Assembly (NCBI GenBank): GCA_030607345.1
Contig: JAUWKC010000028.1
Span: 1-9,961 of the forward strand
DNA length: 9,961 nucleotides
Reading direction: 5' to 3'
Origin: Planctomycetota bacterium
Lineage (GTDB): Bacteria; Planctomycetota; Phycisphaerae; Sedimentisphaerales; SG8-4
Positions 1-6,209 of this stretch are shown here, in pieces; within the stretch, counting starts at the first letter, position 1; each line of letters starts with the position of its first letter. A model generated the notes under the pieces. That model saw only the letters and a list, made by a program, of their open reading frames with translations. It ran no database searches and had not been told where the DNA came from. The translations under genes were made by a program, and so were the position numbers.

Positions 1-387
1 GCCTCTACAGAACAATGCTTGAGCTTCAAAGGCTCACTCTTACCCGAAAATCCCACCTCGCAGACATCTCCCGGGAACAACACGACCCCCAGAAAGAAGC
101 CTGCCATGCCTCCCTGTTAGCGCACAAAATACCACCTTTTATGCAAAACATAGCCAATTTCCCAACCCCTGCTAATGAACCTAACCTCAGCTTTAACAAG
201 CACTTACGAACACAAATCACCCCTGGAGGCGCCAAAAAACAAAGCCAATCCCCGAAAACGCCAAAATCAGCGCAACCCAAGTCTGCACAAAGGCTTACGA
301 AAAAAACCCCCGCCGGAGCCGAAAAAAACCAAACCCCATCCAAATCCACCCCTTCCTCATCCACCCGACGAATGTCGGTTTATAATC
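1..387. other. Gene-free stretch downstream of the ABC operon, A+C-rich on the + strand
   Basis: I see no convincing gene here. From about 120 to 360 the + strand is strongly biased to A and C (G and T on the other strand), with runs of C and A. Reading frames stay open on both strands, but their products are low-complexity and have no clear ribosome binding site. Small hairpins are visible: TGAGC/GCTCA at 20-24 and 32-36, and CCGAC/GTCGG at 365-378 just beyond the binding-protein stop codon. A possible weak minus-strand terminator at 300-318 is listed separately. The stretch may be the 3' end of the ABC transcript plus spacer. Confidence 0.5.
300..318 (-). terminator. Possible weak intrinsic terminator of the ABC operon
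   Basis: Read on the minus strand, a short stem CTCC/GGGG (318-315 with 311-308, including one G-U pair, loop GGC) is followed by G and then seven T residues (306-300). It lies about 70-90 nt past the binding-protein stop codon. The T tract is convincing but the stem is only 4 bp, so the call is tentative. The decamer GTTTTTTTCG occurs on both sides of the GC-rich core (298-307 and 320-329). Confidence 0.3.
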
Positions 388-1350
388 CTACCATTGTTCA
401 GCCAGGCGGTTTTCATCCTTGAGAGAGTCTTCATAATAGTAGTGTCGGCACGGTATGAAGATATTTTTGCGCACTTCTTCTCCGTTCAGGTACTTGATAA
501 ATGCTTCGACCGTCCCCTTTGCCATTCTTCGCGGGAACTGCTGCGGTGAATCGAAGAGTTTCTTTTCATATACCGCCTGTTTGCCGGCGGGTGATGCATC
601 AAATCCGACAACGGTAATCTGCTCTGTCTTTCCAGCTTTCACAACCGCCGCATACGCCCCTAATGCTGAAGGGTCGTTTATGGCAAAGATTCCCACTATG
701 TCGGGCTGTGCCTGAAGTATGTCAGTTGTGACGGTGTAGCCGTCATTCCTGTTGCCTTTTCCGCTGAGCTCGGTAACGATTTTCAGTTTGCTTTCTTGCT
801 CTTTGAGATAGTCCTTAAAACCTTTTACGCGGAGTATGCACGAGCTGATTTCAGGGTAGCCGATTATGGCGATTTTACCGTTATCACCTGTTACCTTTAT
901 CATGCTCTCGGCAGCAAGCCTGCCGCCCTGGTAGTTATCGCTTCCGATGTGTGAGACAATTATTTTTTTCGCTTGCTCGTCTTGCACCTGGACGTCGTAG
1001 GTAAAGACAGGGATTCCGGCCTGGTAGGCTTTTTTTACACCTTCGGCTACGGCCTTGGAGTCGACGGGATTAAGAAAGACCGCATCATAACCCTGTGCGG
1101 CGAAATCAGTCAATTGGTTGTTCTGTTTAGCCGGGTCCATTTCACCGCTCAAGGCCACGACTTCGTAACCGTATTTGGCCGCTTCTTTCTCCATTACATT
1201 GGCGATAAGCTTGAAGAACGGGTTTGTCAGGTCCATACACGTTACACCAATCTTGCCTTTGCTTTGTTCATGTTTGTCCGAGCAGGATAAGCTCAGCAAC
1301 ATAACTCCCAGGGCAAAAAATAAAGATGTAATAGTTAACAGTCGCTTCAT
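388..1350 (-). CDS. Ribose-type ABC transporter substrate-binding lipoprotein
   Basis: A 320-residue periplasmic sugar-binding protein of the RbsB/Peripla_BP_4 type, which delivers a monosaccharide to the membrane permease. A basic start and hydrophobic stretch end in LSLSC with Cys23, a lipoprotein signal that would tether it to a membrane. Family motifs follow: NPFF (43-46), NPVD (94-97), TYD (117-119), IGSDN near 136-140, LRVKGF with Arg174, INDPSALGA (224-232) and VVGFDASP (247-254). Trp320 precedes a TAG stop. The start has the SD TAGGAG 8 nt upstream, and this SD overlaps the permease stop codon, so the two genes are probably translationally linked. It is the last gene of the operon. 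Ribose, galactose, xylose, arabinose or a pectin-derived sugar are all possible; the ligand cannot be fixed from sequence. Confidence 0.93.
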   Translation of the reverse strand: MKRLLTITSLFFALGVMLLSLSCSDKHEQSKGKIGVTCMDLTNPFFKLIANVMEKEAAKYGYEVVALSGEMDPAKQNNQLTDFAAQGYDAVFLNPVDSKAVAEGVKKAYQAGIPVFTYDVQVQDEQAKKIIVSHIGSDNYQGGRLAAESMIKVTGDNGKIAIIGYPEISSCILRVKGFKDYLKEQESKLKIVTELSGKGNRNDGYTVTTDILQAQPDIVGIFAINDPSALGAYAAVVKAGKTEQITVVGFDASPAGKQAVYEKKLFDSPQQFPRRMAKGTVEAFIKYLNGEEVRKNIFIPCRHYYYEDSLKDENRLAEQW

Positions 1351-1361
1351 AATCTTTTCTC

Positions 1362-2711
1362 CTATGCTTTAGTGCTTGTTCTTTTCCTTCGGAACGTCGC
1401 CAGGCTTCCGCCGCTTCGCACCTTGTCCAGCAAAACTGCTCCGACAATTACGGAGCCTAACACTATCTGCTGCGTGTAGCTTTCGATTCCGAGGAGGTTC
1501 ATACCATTTTGAATCACCGAGATAATGAAAGCACCTATAAGTGTTCCCAGTATCTTGCCGGTGCCGCCGGAGAGGCTGGTGCCCCCGACCACAACGGCGG
1601 CGATAACGTACAGTTCATACATCATACCCATATTCGGTGTGCCGGTATTGAGCTGTGAGGCCTGGATGCATCCGCCCAGCCCGGCAGCCAGGGCACTTAT
1701 AATATATACAAAAACCAATACAAACTTAACTGGCACGCCTGAAAGACGCGCCGTCTCTTTGTTGCCGCCCACTGCGTAAATATACCGTCCGAGGCGAGTA
1801 TGTGACATAAAGATGTGAGCCGCCAGGTAAAGTACGATTAGAAGAATTACGGTATTGGGTACGCTAAGTGACCTGCCCTGCCCGAGCCACGGCAGTGCGT
1901 CCGGGACCTGGTAAATTGAGAAGCCGCCCGTTATTCTGAATGCCAGTCCACGTGCAATCATCATTATGCCAAGAGTAGTTATAAACGGCGCCACCCTGAA
2001 GCGTGCGACGATAAAACCTCCAAGAGCACCAATGACTCCGCAACAAAGAATGCCCGACAAGAATCCAACAGGAACGACCCATCCCGCAGCTTCGAGTCCG
2101 CCCATTTTTTTCATGAGCAGCGTGCTGATTACAGCGCAAAGAGCAGTAAGGCTTCCGACTGAAAGGTCGATTCCGGCCGTTATGATGACCATGGTCATAC
2201 CGATAGCCATCACGGCTATAACCACTATGCGGTCAACAACAGCCAAAAGGTTTGACCGCTTAAGGAAATCCGACCTTATTCGAGAGCCCGGCGTCAGCAC
2301 CCTGTAGTCGGAGAACTCAGGATACTTCTCGCCAATGAGGCCAATAACCCGCCATTCTGTTACGTCACCGGCGGTTACGATGCCTGCGAGTTTGCCGCCC
2401 TCGGCCTTGATATCATCAAGCGCCAGACGCATATCCCGCGGGGTACCGACCACAATCCGGCAGTTTTCAAATCCTTTCTCTTTCAACTGCCGACCAAGCT
2501 TCTCGGCCAATTGTCCGGAGTCCGTGTTGGTCGCCCCGACTACCAGAATAACGGCTGATTTCTGGAAGTTTTCTGTAACCTGCTCGAGCAGTTGAGCTCT
2601 CGCTGCAGCGCCTGTGTACATCTGTTTCTTTAATGTCAGCAAGCTGAAGAGTACACACAGCCCAAGCAAAACAAGAATCATGCCATAATTGCTCAACAGT
2701 TTTCGAATCAT
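1362..2711 (-). CDS. Ribose-type ABC transporter permease with a large insert after TM1
   Basis: Inner-membrane permease of the RbsC/BPD_transp_2 family that forms the sugar channel. The family signature GIDLSVGS is at 180-187, HTRLGRYIYA near 304-313, the ATPase-contacting loop GGNKETARLSGV at 315-326 and VVVGGTSLSGG at 373-383. Many hydrophobic helices follow from residue 155 on. At 449 residues it is over 100 longer than the usual 320 or so. The excess is a soluble segment, about residues 31-145, between the first helix (about 11-27) and the second. It alternates predicted strands and helices (AVILVVGA, a helix, CRIVVGTP, a helix, LAGIVTAG) and should face the periplasm if the MIRK end is cytoplasmic. 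The start has the SD AAGGA 7 nt upstream. It lies 18 nt after the ATPase gene and 11 nt before the binding-protein gene. Confidence 0.92.
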   Translation of the reverse strand: MIRKLLSNYGMILVLLGLCVLFSLLTLKKQMYTGAAARAQLLEQVTENFQKSAVILVVGATNTDSGQLAEKLGRQLKEKGFENCRIVVGTPRDMRLALDDIKAEGGKLAGIVTAGDVTEWRVIGLIGEKYPEFSDYRVLTPGSRIRSDFLKRSNLLAVVDRIVVIAVMAIGMTMVIITAGIDLSVGSLTALCAVISTLLMKKMGGLEAAGWVVPVGFLSGILCCGVIGALGGFIVARFRVAPFITTLGIMMIARGLAFRITGGFSIYQVPDALPWLGQGRSLSVPNTVILLIVLYLAAHIFMSHTRLGRYIYAVGGNKETARLSGVPVKFVLVFVYIISALAAGLGGCIQASQLNTGTPNMGMMYELYVIAAVVVGGTSLSGGTGKILGTLIGAFIISVIQNGMNLLGIESYTQQIVLGSVIVGAVLLDKVRSGGSLATFRRKRTSTKA

Positions 2712-2729
2712 ATTCGATTCCTTCGAGTT

Positions 2730-4241
2730 TTATCTTATTGCCATCGAGATTATGTCTTGCTGTGTGGCGTTTGCAACATCGGTAACCTCTGCTTTTATTT
2801 GACCTTCGTGCATCACTATGATTCGGTCGCTCATACCGAGTATTTCGGGTAGCTCACTGCTAATCATAATAATAGCCTTGCCCTGTGCAGCAAGTCGATT
2901 TATGAGAAGATAGATTTCATACTTGGCCCCAACGTCGATTCCTCTTGTGGGCTCGTCGAAGATAATGATATCTGCATTGCGTGCCAGCCATTTTGCCAGG
3001 ACGACTTTTTGCTGATTGCCGCCGGAAAGCTCCATCATAAGCTGCTCCCGGCCGGAGATTCTTATCCTTAAGCTCTGGACGTAACCGTCGAATTCTCTGC
3101 ATTCCCTGGCGTGACTGATGAATAAACCGCGGCTTAACCGGTCCAGGTTAGGCAGGCTGAAATTTTCCTGAGCCGAATGAATCAGTATCAAACCGTGCTG
3201 CTTGCGGTCCTCGGCGAGTAAGCAGATGCGGCTGCGGATGGCGTCTTTCGGATTGTGGATTCTTGTCTCGGTTCCTCCAACAAAGATTTTTCCGCTGTCA
3301 GGTTCATCGGCGCCGAAGATAATACGCATGGTCTCGGTTCTGCCGGCTCCTATAAGCCCGGCGAAACCAAGTACCTCTCCCGCCCGCACGTGGAAACTAA
3401 CATCCCGCACTGCCAGGGCTCGGTTGAGCTTTTCAACCCTCAACCACTCGTTACCGAGATTCACATCGCGTTTCGGAAACTCGGACTCAAGGGGTCTGCC
3501 GACCATCATCTCGATTAATTTATCGCGCGTGATGTCCCTGATATCTCTGGTGGCCACGTGTTCACCATCGCGAAGCACCATGACCAGGTCGGCAACTTCA
3601 AATATTTCTTCGAGACGATGGCTGACGTAAATGACACCGATTTCCTGTGACCTCAGTTCCCTGATGATGGCGAAAAGGCGCTGCACTTCCCGGCTGGTGA
3701 GCGAGGCGGTAGGTTCATCCATAACAATAATCTTGGCGTCCACCTCAAGCGACTTTGCGATTTCAACGCTCTGCTGTTGTGCTACGGTCAGTTCACTGCA
3801 GAGCGTATCGGGGTCAATATCAATCCCGAGCCTGTTAAACAAGACCAGGGATTGCTTATATTCATCGTTTGCCTTTATGAAGCCGGCTTTTGTTTTTTCG
3901 CGTCCCAGGAAGATGTTTTCCCGCACGGTGAGGTTAGGGACCAGGTTGAATTCCTGGTATATGACAGAAACGCCGGCGTGCCGCGCGGACGTGGGAGAGT
4001 GTATCCGCGGGTCGCTGCCCTCTATCAGGATATCACCGGAATCCGGAAGATGTGCACCGCCCAGTATCTTTATCAGTGTACTTTTGCCTGCACCATTTTC
4101 GCCCACCAGGCCGAGCACTTCTCCTTTTCGGAGTGTCAGGTCGATGCCTTTGAGCGCATGTACCCCGGGGAAGGATTTGTCAATGCCCCTCATCTGCAGC
4201 AGGAGCTTCGGCTTGTTTTCGCCTGACACTTTTGTGGCCAT
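2730..4241 (-). CDS. Ribose-type ABC transporter ATPase with two nucleotide-binding domains
   Basis: Cytoplasmic ATPase of the RbsA/MglA/XylG family, about 503 residues with two ABC domains in one chain, powering import through the neighbouring permease. The N-terminal domain has Walker A GENGAGKST (47-55), a degenerate signature LTVAQQQSVEIAK and Walker B IIVMDEPTASLT. The C-terminal domain has the altered Walker A GLIGAGRTE, a full signature LSGGNQQK and Walker B IIIFDEPTRGID. Degenerate motifs of this sort are normal in the family. I prefer the ATG at 4241, which has AGG 5 nt upstream; an in-frame GTG at 4247 would add two residues but would overlap that SD. It is the first gene of the ABC operon, preceded by a 7-bp inverted repeat at 4262-4277. 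Confidence 0.93.
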   Translation of the reverse strand: MATKVSGENKPKLLLQMRGIDKSFPGVHALKGIDLTLRKGEVLGLVGENGAGKSTLIKILGGAHLPDSGDILIEGSDPRIHSPTSARHAGVSVIYQEFNLVPNLTVRENIFLGREKTKAGFIKANDEYKQSLVLFNRLGIDIDPDTLCSELTVAQQQSVEIAKSLEVDAKIIVMDEPTASLTSREVQRLFAIIRELRSQEIGVIYVSHRLEEIFEVADLVMVLRDGEHVATRDIRDITRDKLIEMMVGRPLESEFPKRDVNLGNEWLRVEKLNRALAVRDVSFHVRAGEVLGFAGLIGAGRTETMRIIFGADEPDSGKIFVGGTETRIHNPKDAIRSRICLLAEDRKQHGLILIHSAQENFSLPNLDRLSRGLFISHARECREFDGYVQSLRIRISGREQLMMELSGGNQQKVVLAKWLARNADIIIFDEPTRGIDVGAKYEIYLLINRLAAQGKAIIMISSELPEILGMSDRIIVMHEGQIKAEVTDVANATQQDIISMAIR

Positions 4242-4261
4242 GCTCACCTGTTATTTTGGTT

Positions 4262-4277
4262 GCTGTTGCTCAACAGC
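4262..4277. promoter_or_regulatory. Perfect 7-bp inverted repeat just upstream of the ABC ATPase gene
   Basis: GCTGTTG-CT-CAACAGC is a perfect inverted repeat, 21 nt upstream of the ATPase start codon. It could be an operator for a repressor of the LacI or similar type, or an mRNA hairpin next to the ribosome binding site. On the + strand it is followed by GTTTTT, which resembles a short terminator, but no + strand gene precedes it. A related CAACAG motif occurs at 4326-4331. No clear promoter was found for the ABC operon in 4248-4390. Confidence 0.4.
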
Positions 4278-4354
4278 GTTTTTCAGCAGGGCGCCAGTAT
4301 GATTCCTTTTCGTTTTTCTATCGTTCAACAGGGATGGTATTGAAACACAAACTC

Positions 4355-4389
4355 GCTGCCAGTACCAGCAAATAAGCTGTTCAGGCAGC
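4355..4389 (-). terminator. Two-tier hairpin just past the pectate lyase stop codon
   Basis: The outer arms GCTGCC/GGCAGC (4355-4360 with 4384-4389) enclose an inner stem CAGC/GCTG (4366-4369 with 4376-4379) and a 6-nt loop. It begins 2 nt past the lyase TAG. On the minus strand it is followed by GAGTTTGTGTTTC, which is U-rich but not a clean U tract. It may be a leaky terminator or a 3'-end stabiliser that sets ABC expression below lyase expression. Confidence 0.4.
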
Positions 4390-4390
4390 C

Positions 4391-5887
4391 CTATTTACCT
4401 GAAAGCCAGTAATCTGTAAATACTTTGAGGTCCCTCAAATCGACGCGATTATCAGGATGGATGCTAATGTCGCAGGCAGGATTCCAATTTGCGCCTCCAG
4501 GCTCCATCAGCCAAGCCAATGCAAATGGAGCAAAGTCCCACATGTCCACGTCGAAGTCTTTGTCCAAGTCAGCTTTCGCAGTTGTAGAGCAAAGCCAGTT
4601 GAGATATTCTTCGATGTTGGTATAACCATCTGCGTCGTGGTCCTCTGCGTTGTCAGCGGGGTTACCAGGATTGAGGCCTCTTGAGAGTTCCCAGGCATCT
4701 GGCATGCCGTCGTGGTCGCTATCGACAGGGGCAGTTCCCGGCGCCGGCACCGGCCATCCTCCAACTTCATCTTCGTCGTCGATAATTCCACCGGTACCGT
4801 TTATCACATCATCTATGAGACGAGCGTCCACCGTGTCACGTTCGGGAACTGTCACGCCGGCATCAGCCAAAACCTGTTCATAGGCTGTTGTCGCATCATC
4901 CGTATCTACTGGTGCGACCTCAATCGGGCTCGATTGTTTGTACGCATTTTTCTCGGCTTCTGTAAAACCGCTGAAACTAACCAGGTTCCAGGGGTCGCCG
5001 GGATAACTGCCGTTCATGCAATTGCCGCCAAAATATGCTCTGCTGTAAGTACATTCCTCACGGAAGGCATAATCGTCTGTGGAGTCGGGCCCTTGTTTGT
5101 AGTAGTTGCCCACGAAGTTCATCTTTGTGATACTGTCGTCGTCGGCGTTATATCCGGCAGAGGAGCCGCCCCAGTTGTAGATTACGTTATTGCGGAAATC
5201 GAAAATCAGGCCGTCGGGGTCGGTATTATGGTCATTGTAATTGCCAGGCCGAGGACTTCGGCCTTTGTGATGTGCATAAAGATTGTGGTGAAAAGTGTAT
5301 GCGTTGCCCCAGCTTCCCCGGATGAGTGAGCCATAACCGTGGCACCCCTTCGAATGAACCGAACAGTTCAGACTCTCGGTAATCATACACCACTGCACCG
5401 TAACATTGCCGAGCTGGCCTGATGTTGATACCGAGAGAGTCTCATCCACCGACCAGCTTGCAGAGCAGTGGTCGACCATGATATTGTGACCTTCCGAGAC
5501 ACCCAAACTGTCTACTTCTTCTGCCTCGTTGTCACCGGGCCGGCAGCGCACATAGCGGACAATCACTTCGTCAGCCGAAATTCTGAACTCATAATTCTTA
5601 AGACATATTCCTTCCCCTGGAGCCGTCTGCCCCGCAATGGTGATATAAGGGTCCGTGACCCTTAGAGTTGATTGCAGCTCGATAGTGCCCGAGACGCGAA
5701 AGACTACGATTCTTGGTCCGCCGGCCTCAACAGCTTCCCTGAGACTTCCCGGGCCGCTGTTGTTGAGGTTGGTGATTTCATAAACTGCCCCTCCACGGCC
5801 GCCTACGGACCACCTGCCTGCTCCTTCGGCGCCTGGAAAGGCCAACTGTTGTGCCTTAGCGGTTAATATGAAGGCCAGAATTGGCAT
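4391..5887 (-). CDS. Secreted pectate lyase (PL1-like) with TSP3/EF-hand and dockerin-like C-terminus
   Basis: Extracellular polysaccharide lyase of the parallel beta-helix pectate lyase type, expected to cleave polygalacturonate by beta-elimination. Counting from the ATG at 5887: AFPGAEGAG near 16-24, NLNNSGPGSLREAV (40-53), TIAGQTAPGEGICL (83-96), VDHCSASWSVDE (138-149) and HHNLYAHHKGRSPR (200-213), all typical of this family. The tail carries DSDHDGMPDAWE and DHDADGYTNIEE (389-428, TSP3/EF-hand type), then two dockerin-like calcium loops, DLDKDFDVDMWDF (440-452) and DISIHPDNRVDLRDL (473-487). The ATG start is doubtful: it lacks a nearby SD and a basic signal-peptide end. Seven codons upstream an ACG at 5908 has GAAGGAG 6 nt away and would give an ideal KKVAIIMPILAFILTAKA signal peptide. 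It probably works with the downstream ABC importer. Confidence 0.9.
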   Translation of the reverse strand: MPILAFILTAKAQQLAFPGAEGAGRWSVGGRGGAVYEITNLNNSGPGSLREAVEAGGPRIVVFRVSGTIELQSTLRVTDPYITIAGQTAPGEGICLKNYEFRISADEVIVRYVRCRPGDNEAEEVDSLGVSEGHNIMVDHCSASWSVDETLSVSTSGQLGNVTVQWCMITESLNCSVHSKGCHGYGSLIRGSWGNAYTFHHNLYAHHKGRSPRPGNYNDHNTDPDGLIFDFRNNVIYNWGGSSAGYNADDDSITKMNFVGNYYKQGPDSTDDYAFREECTYSRAYFGGNCMNGSYPGDPWNLVSFSGFTEAEKNAYKQSSPIEVAPVDTDDATTAYEQVLADAGVTVPERDTVDARLIDDVINGTGGIIDDEDEVGGWPVPAPGTAPVDSDHDGMPDAWELSRGLNPGNPADNAEDHDADGYTNIEEYLNWLCSTTAKADLDKDFDVDMWDFAPFALAWLMEPGGANWNPACDISIHPDNRVDLRDLKVFTDYWLSGK

Positions 5888-5914
5888 TATGATTGCTACT
5901 TTCTTCGTGGTTAG

Positions 5915-5921
5915 CTCCTTC
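5915..5921 (-). promoter_or_regulatory. Strong Shine-Dalgarno site pointing to an ACG start at 5908
   Basis: On the minus strand GAAGGAG is followed by CTAACC and then ACG-AAG-AAA, in frame with the pectate lyase. The 6-nt spacing suits the ACG at 5908-5906. The first in-frame ATG (5887) is 27 nt from the SD, too far for normal use. No ATG, GTG or TTG lies upstream in frame before the TAA at 5959-5957. Confidence 0.55.
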
Positions 5922-5944
5922 TTTTTCTGCGGATGCCGATAGCG

Positions 5945-5950
5945 TATAAT
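5945..5950 (+). promoter_or_regulatory. Possible divergent -10 box for a + strand transcript
   Basis: TATAAT at 5945-5950 forms the left arm of the palindrome TATAATA-GTG-TATTATA (5945-5961), whose right arm is the lyase -10 box. The -35 region for this direction (TTTTTC at 5922-5927, 17 nt away) is weak. It matters because an orphan + strand terminator follows at 6149-6175. Confidence 0.25.
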
Positions 5951-5955
5951 AGTGT

Positions 5956-5964
5956 ATTATAGCA
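5956..5964 (-). promoter_or_regulatory. Extended -10 promoter for the pectate lyase
   Basis: On the minus strand TGCTATAAT has a perfect TATAAT hexamer (5961-5956) and the extended -10 TG. The -35 hexamer at 17 nt spacing, TGGAAT (5984-5979), is poor, as is tolerated with an extended -10. The predicted transcript begins near 5949, giving a leader of about 40 nt before the ACG at 5908. Confidence 0.45.
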
Positions 5965-6175
5965 AATCACTTCGCTTAATTCCACGTCTGCTCGGTAGTC
6001 GAAAAGGTTTAATCTACCGCAAGCTTAGGTCGACTGCATAAGCCGAATACCATTTCCGCAGAGACTAATGTTGCAGCTCGGCGCCATTAGCGGTGTTATC
6101 TTGGTGCCATTGGCAAGTAGAAAGCCCCGCTCTTTTGTCTCCAACAAGACCTGAAGGTTTTTTCAGGTTTTTTTT
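5957..6175 (+). ncRNA. Candidate small RNA ending at an orphan terminator
   Basis: A hypothetical transcript of roughly 220 nt from the + strand -10 box to the T tract at 6175. Potential helices are CGGTAG/CTACCG (5993-5998 with 6014-6019), GCTTA/TAAGC (6023-6027 with 6039-6043), CTAATG/CATTAG (6065-6070 with 6085-6090) and GAGAC/GTCTC (6061-6065 with 6137-6141); the last two compete for C6065. TCGA in the first loop can pair with TCGA in the second, or an alternative 8-bp helix GTAGTCGA/TCGACTGC (5995-6002 with 6030-6037) can form. It matches no RNA family I recognise; I compared it mentally with 6S RNA, SRP RNA and tmRNA. The existence of the RNA is inference. Confidence 0.3.
6149..6175 (+). 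terminator. Strong + strand intrinsic terminator without an upstream + strand gene
   Basis: ACCTGAA/TTCAGGT (6149-6155 with 6162-6168) forms a perfect 7-bp stem with a 6-nt loop and runs into eight T residues (6168-6175). On the minus strand the hairpin is followed by CTTGTTGG, so it is not a good terminator in that direction. No + strand gene lies upstream within this window, so it is either the end of a small RNA or a block to antisense transcription into the nitroreductase gene. Confidence 0.7.
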
Positions 6176-6209
6176 GACGCGCCGACCATGTCGGGGCGTG
6201 ATGTTTGAT

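Larger units (their letters stand above)
5909..6209. other. Intergenic region between the nitroreductase and pectate lyase genes
   Basis: No protein gene is supported here. The region contains the lyase SD, a palindromic divergent -10 region (5945-5961), several potential stem-loops from 5991 to 6141, an imperfect direct repeat (6080-6091 and 6103-6114, 10 of 12 identical) and a + strand intrinsic terminator (6149-6175). A further hairpin, ACGC-CCGAC-loop-GTCGG-GCGT with one G·G mismatch, spans about 6177-6198, just past the nitroreductase stop codon on the minus strand. No clear minus-strand terminator for the nitroreductase was seen. Confidence 0.6.

Noticed and set aside
26..364. Minus-strand frame of 112 codons after the binding-protein gene
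   Set aside because: Open only because of G+T bias; no clear SD and no recognisable domain. Weakly possible as a small gene but not supported.
15..422. + strand frame of 135 codons at the left edge
   Set aside because: Low-complexity Lys/Pro/Ser-rich product caused by A+C bias, no SD, and its end overlaps the binding-protein gene antisense.
4262..4283. + strand terminator formed by the 4262-4277 palindrome plus GTTTTT
   Set aside because: The T tract is short and no + strand gene precedes it; an operator or mRNA hairpin for the importer operon is the simpler reading.
3631..4302. + strand frame of 223 codons opposite the ATPase gene
   Set aside because: Shadow of a well-conserved ABC ATPase; the product has no domain and is Ser/Arg-rich as usual for antisense frames.
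4712..5329. + strand frame of 205 codons opposite the pectate lyase
   Set aside because: Antisense to the conserved lyase core; no SD or recognisable motif.
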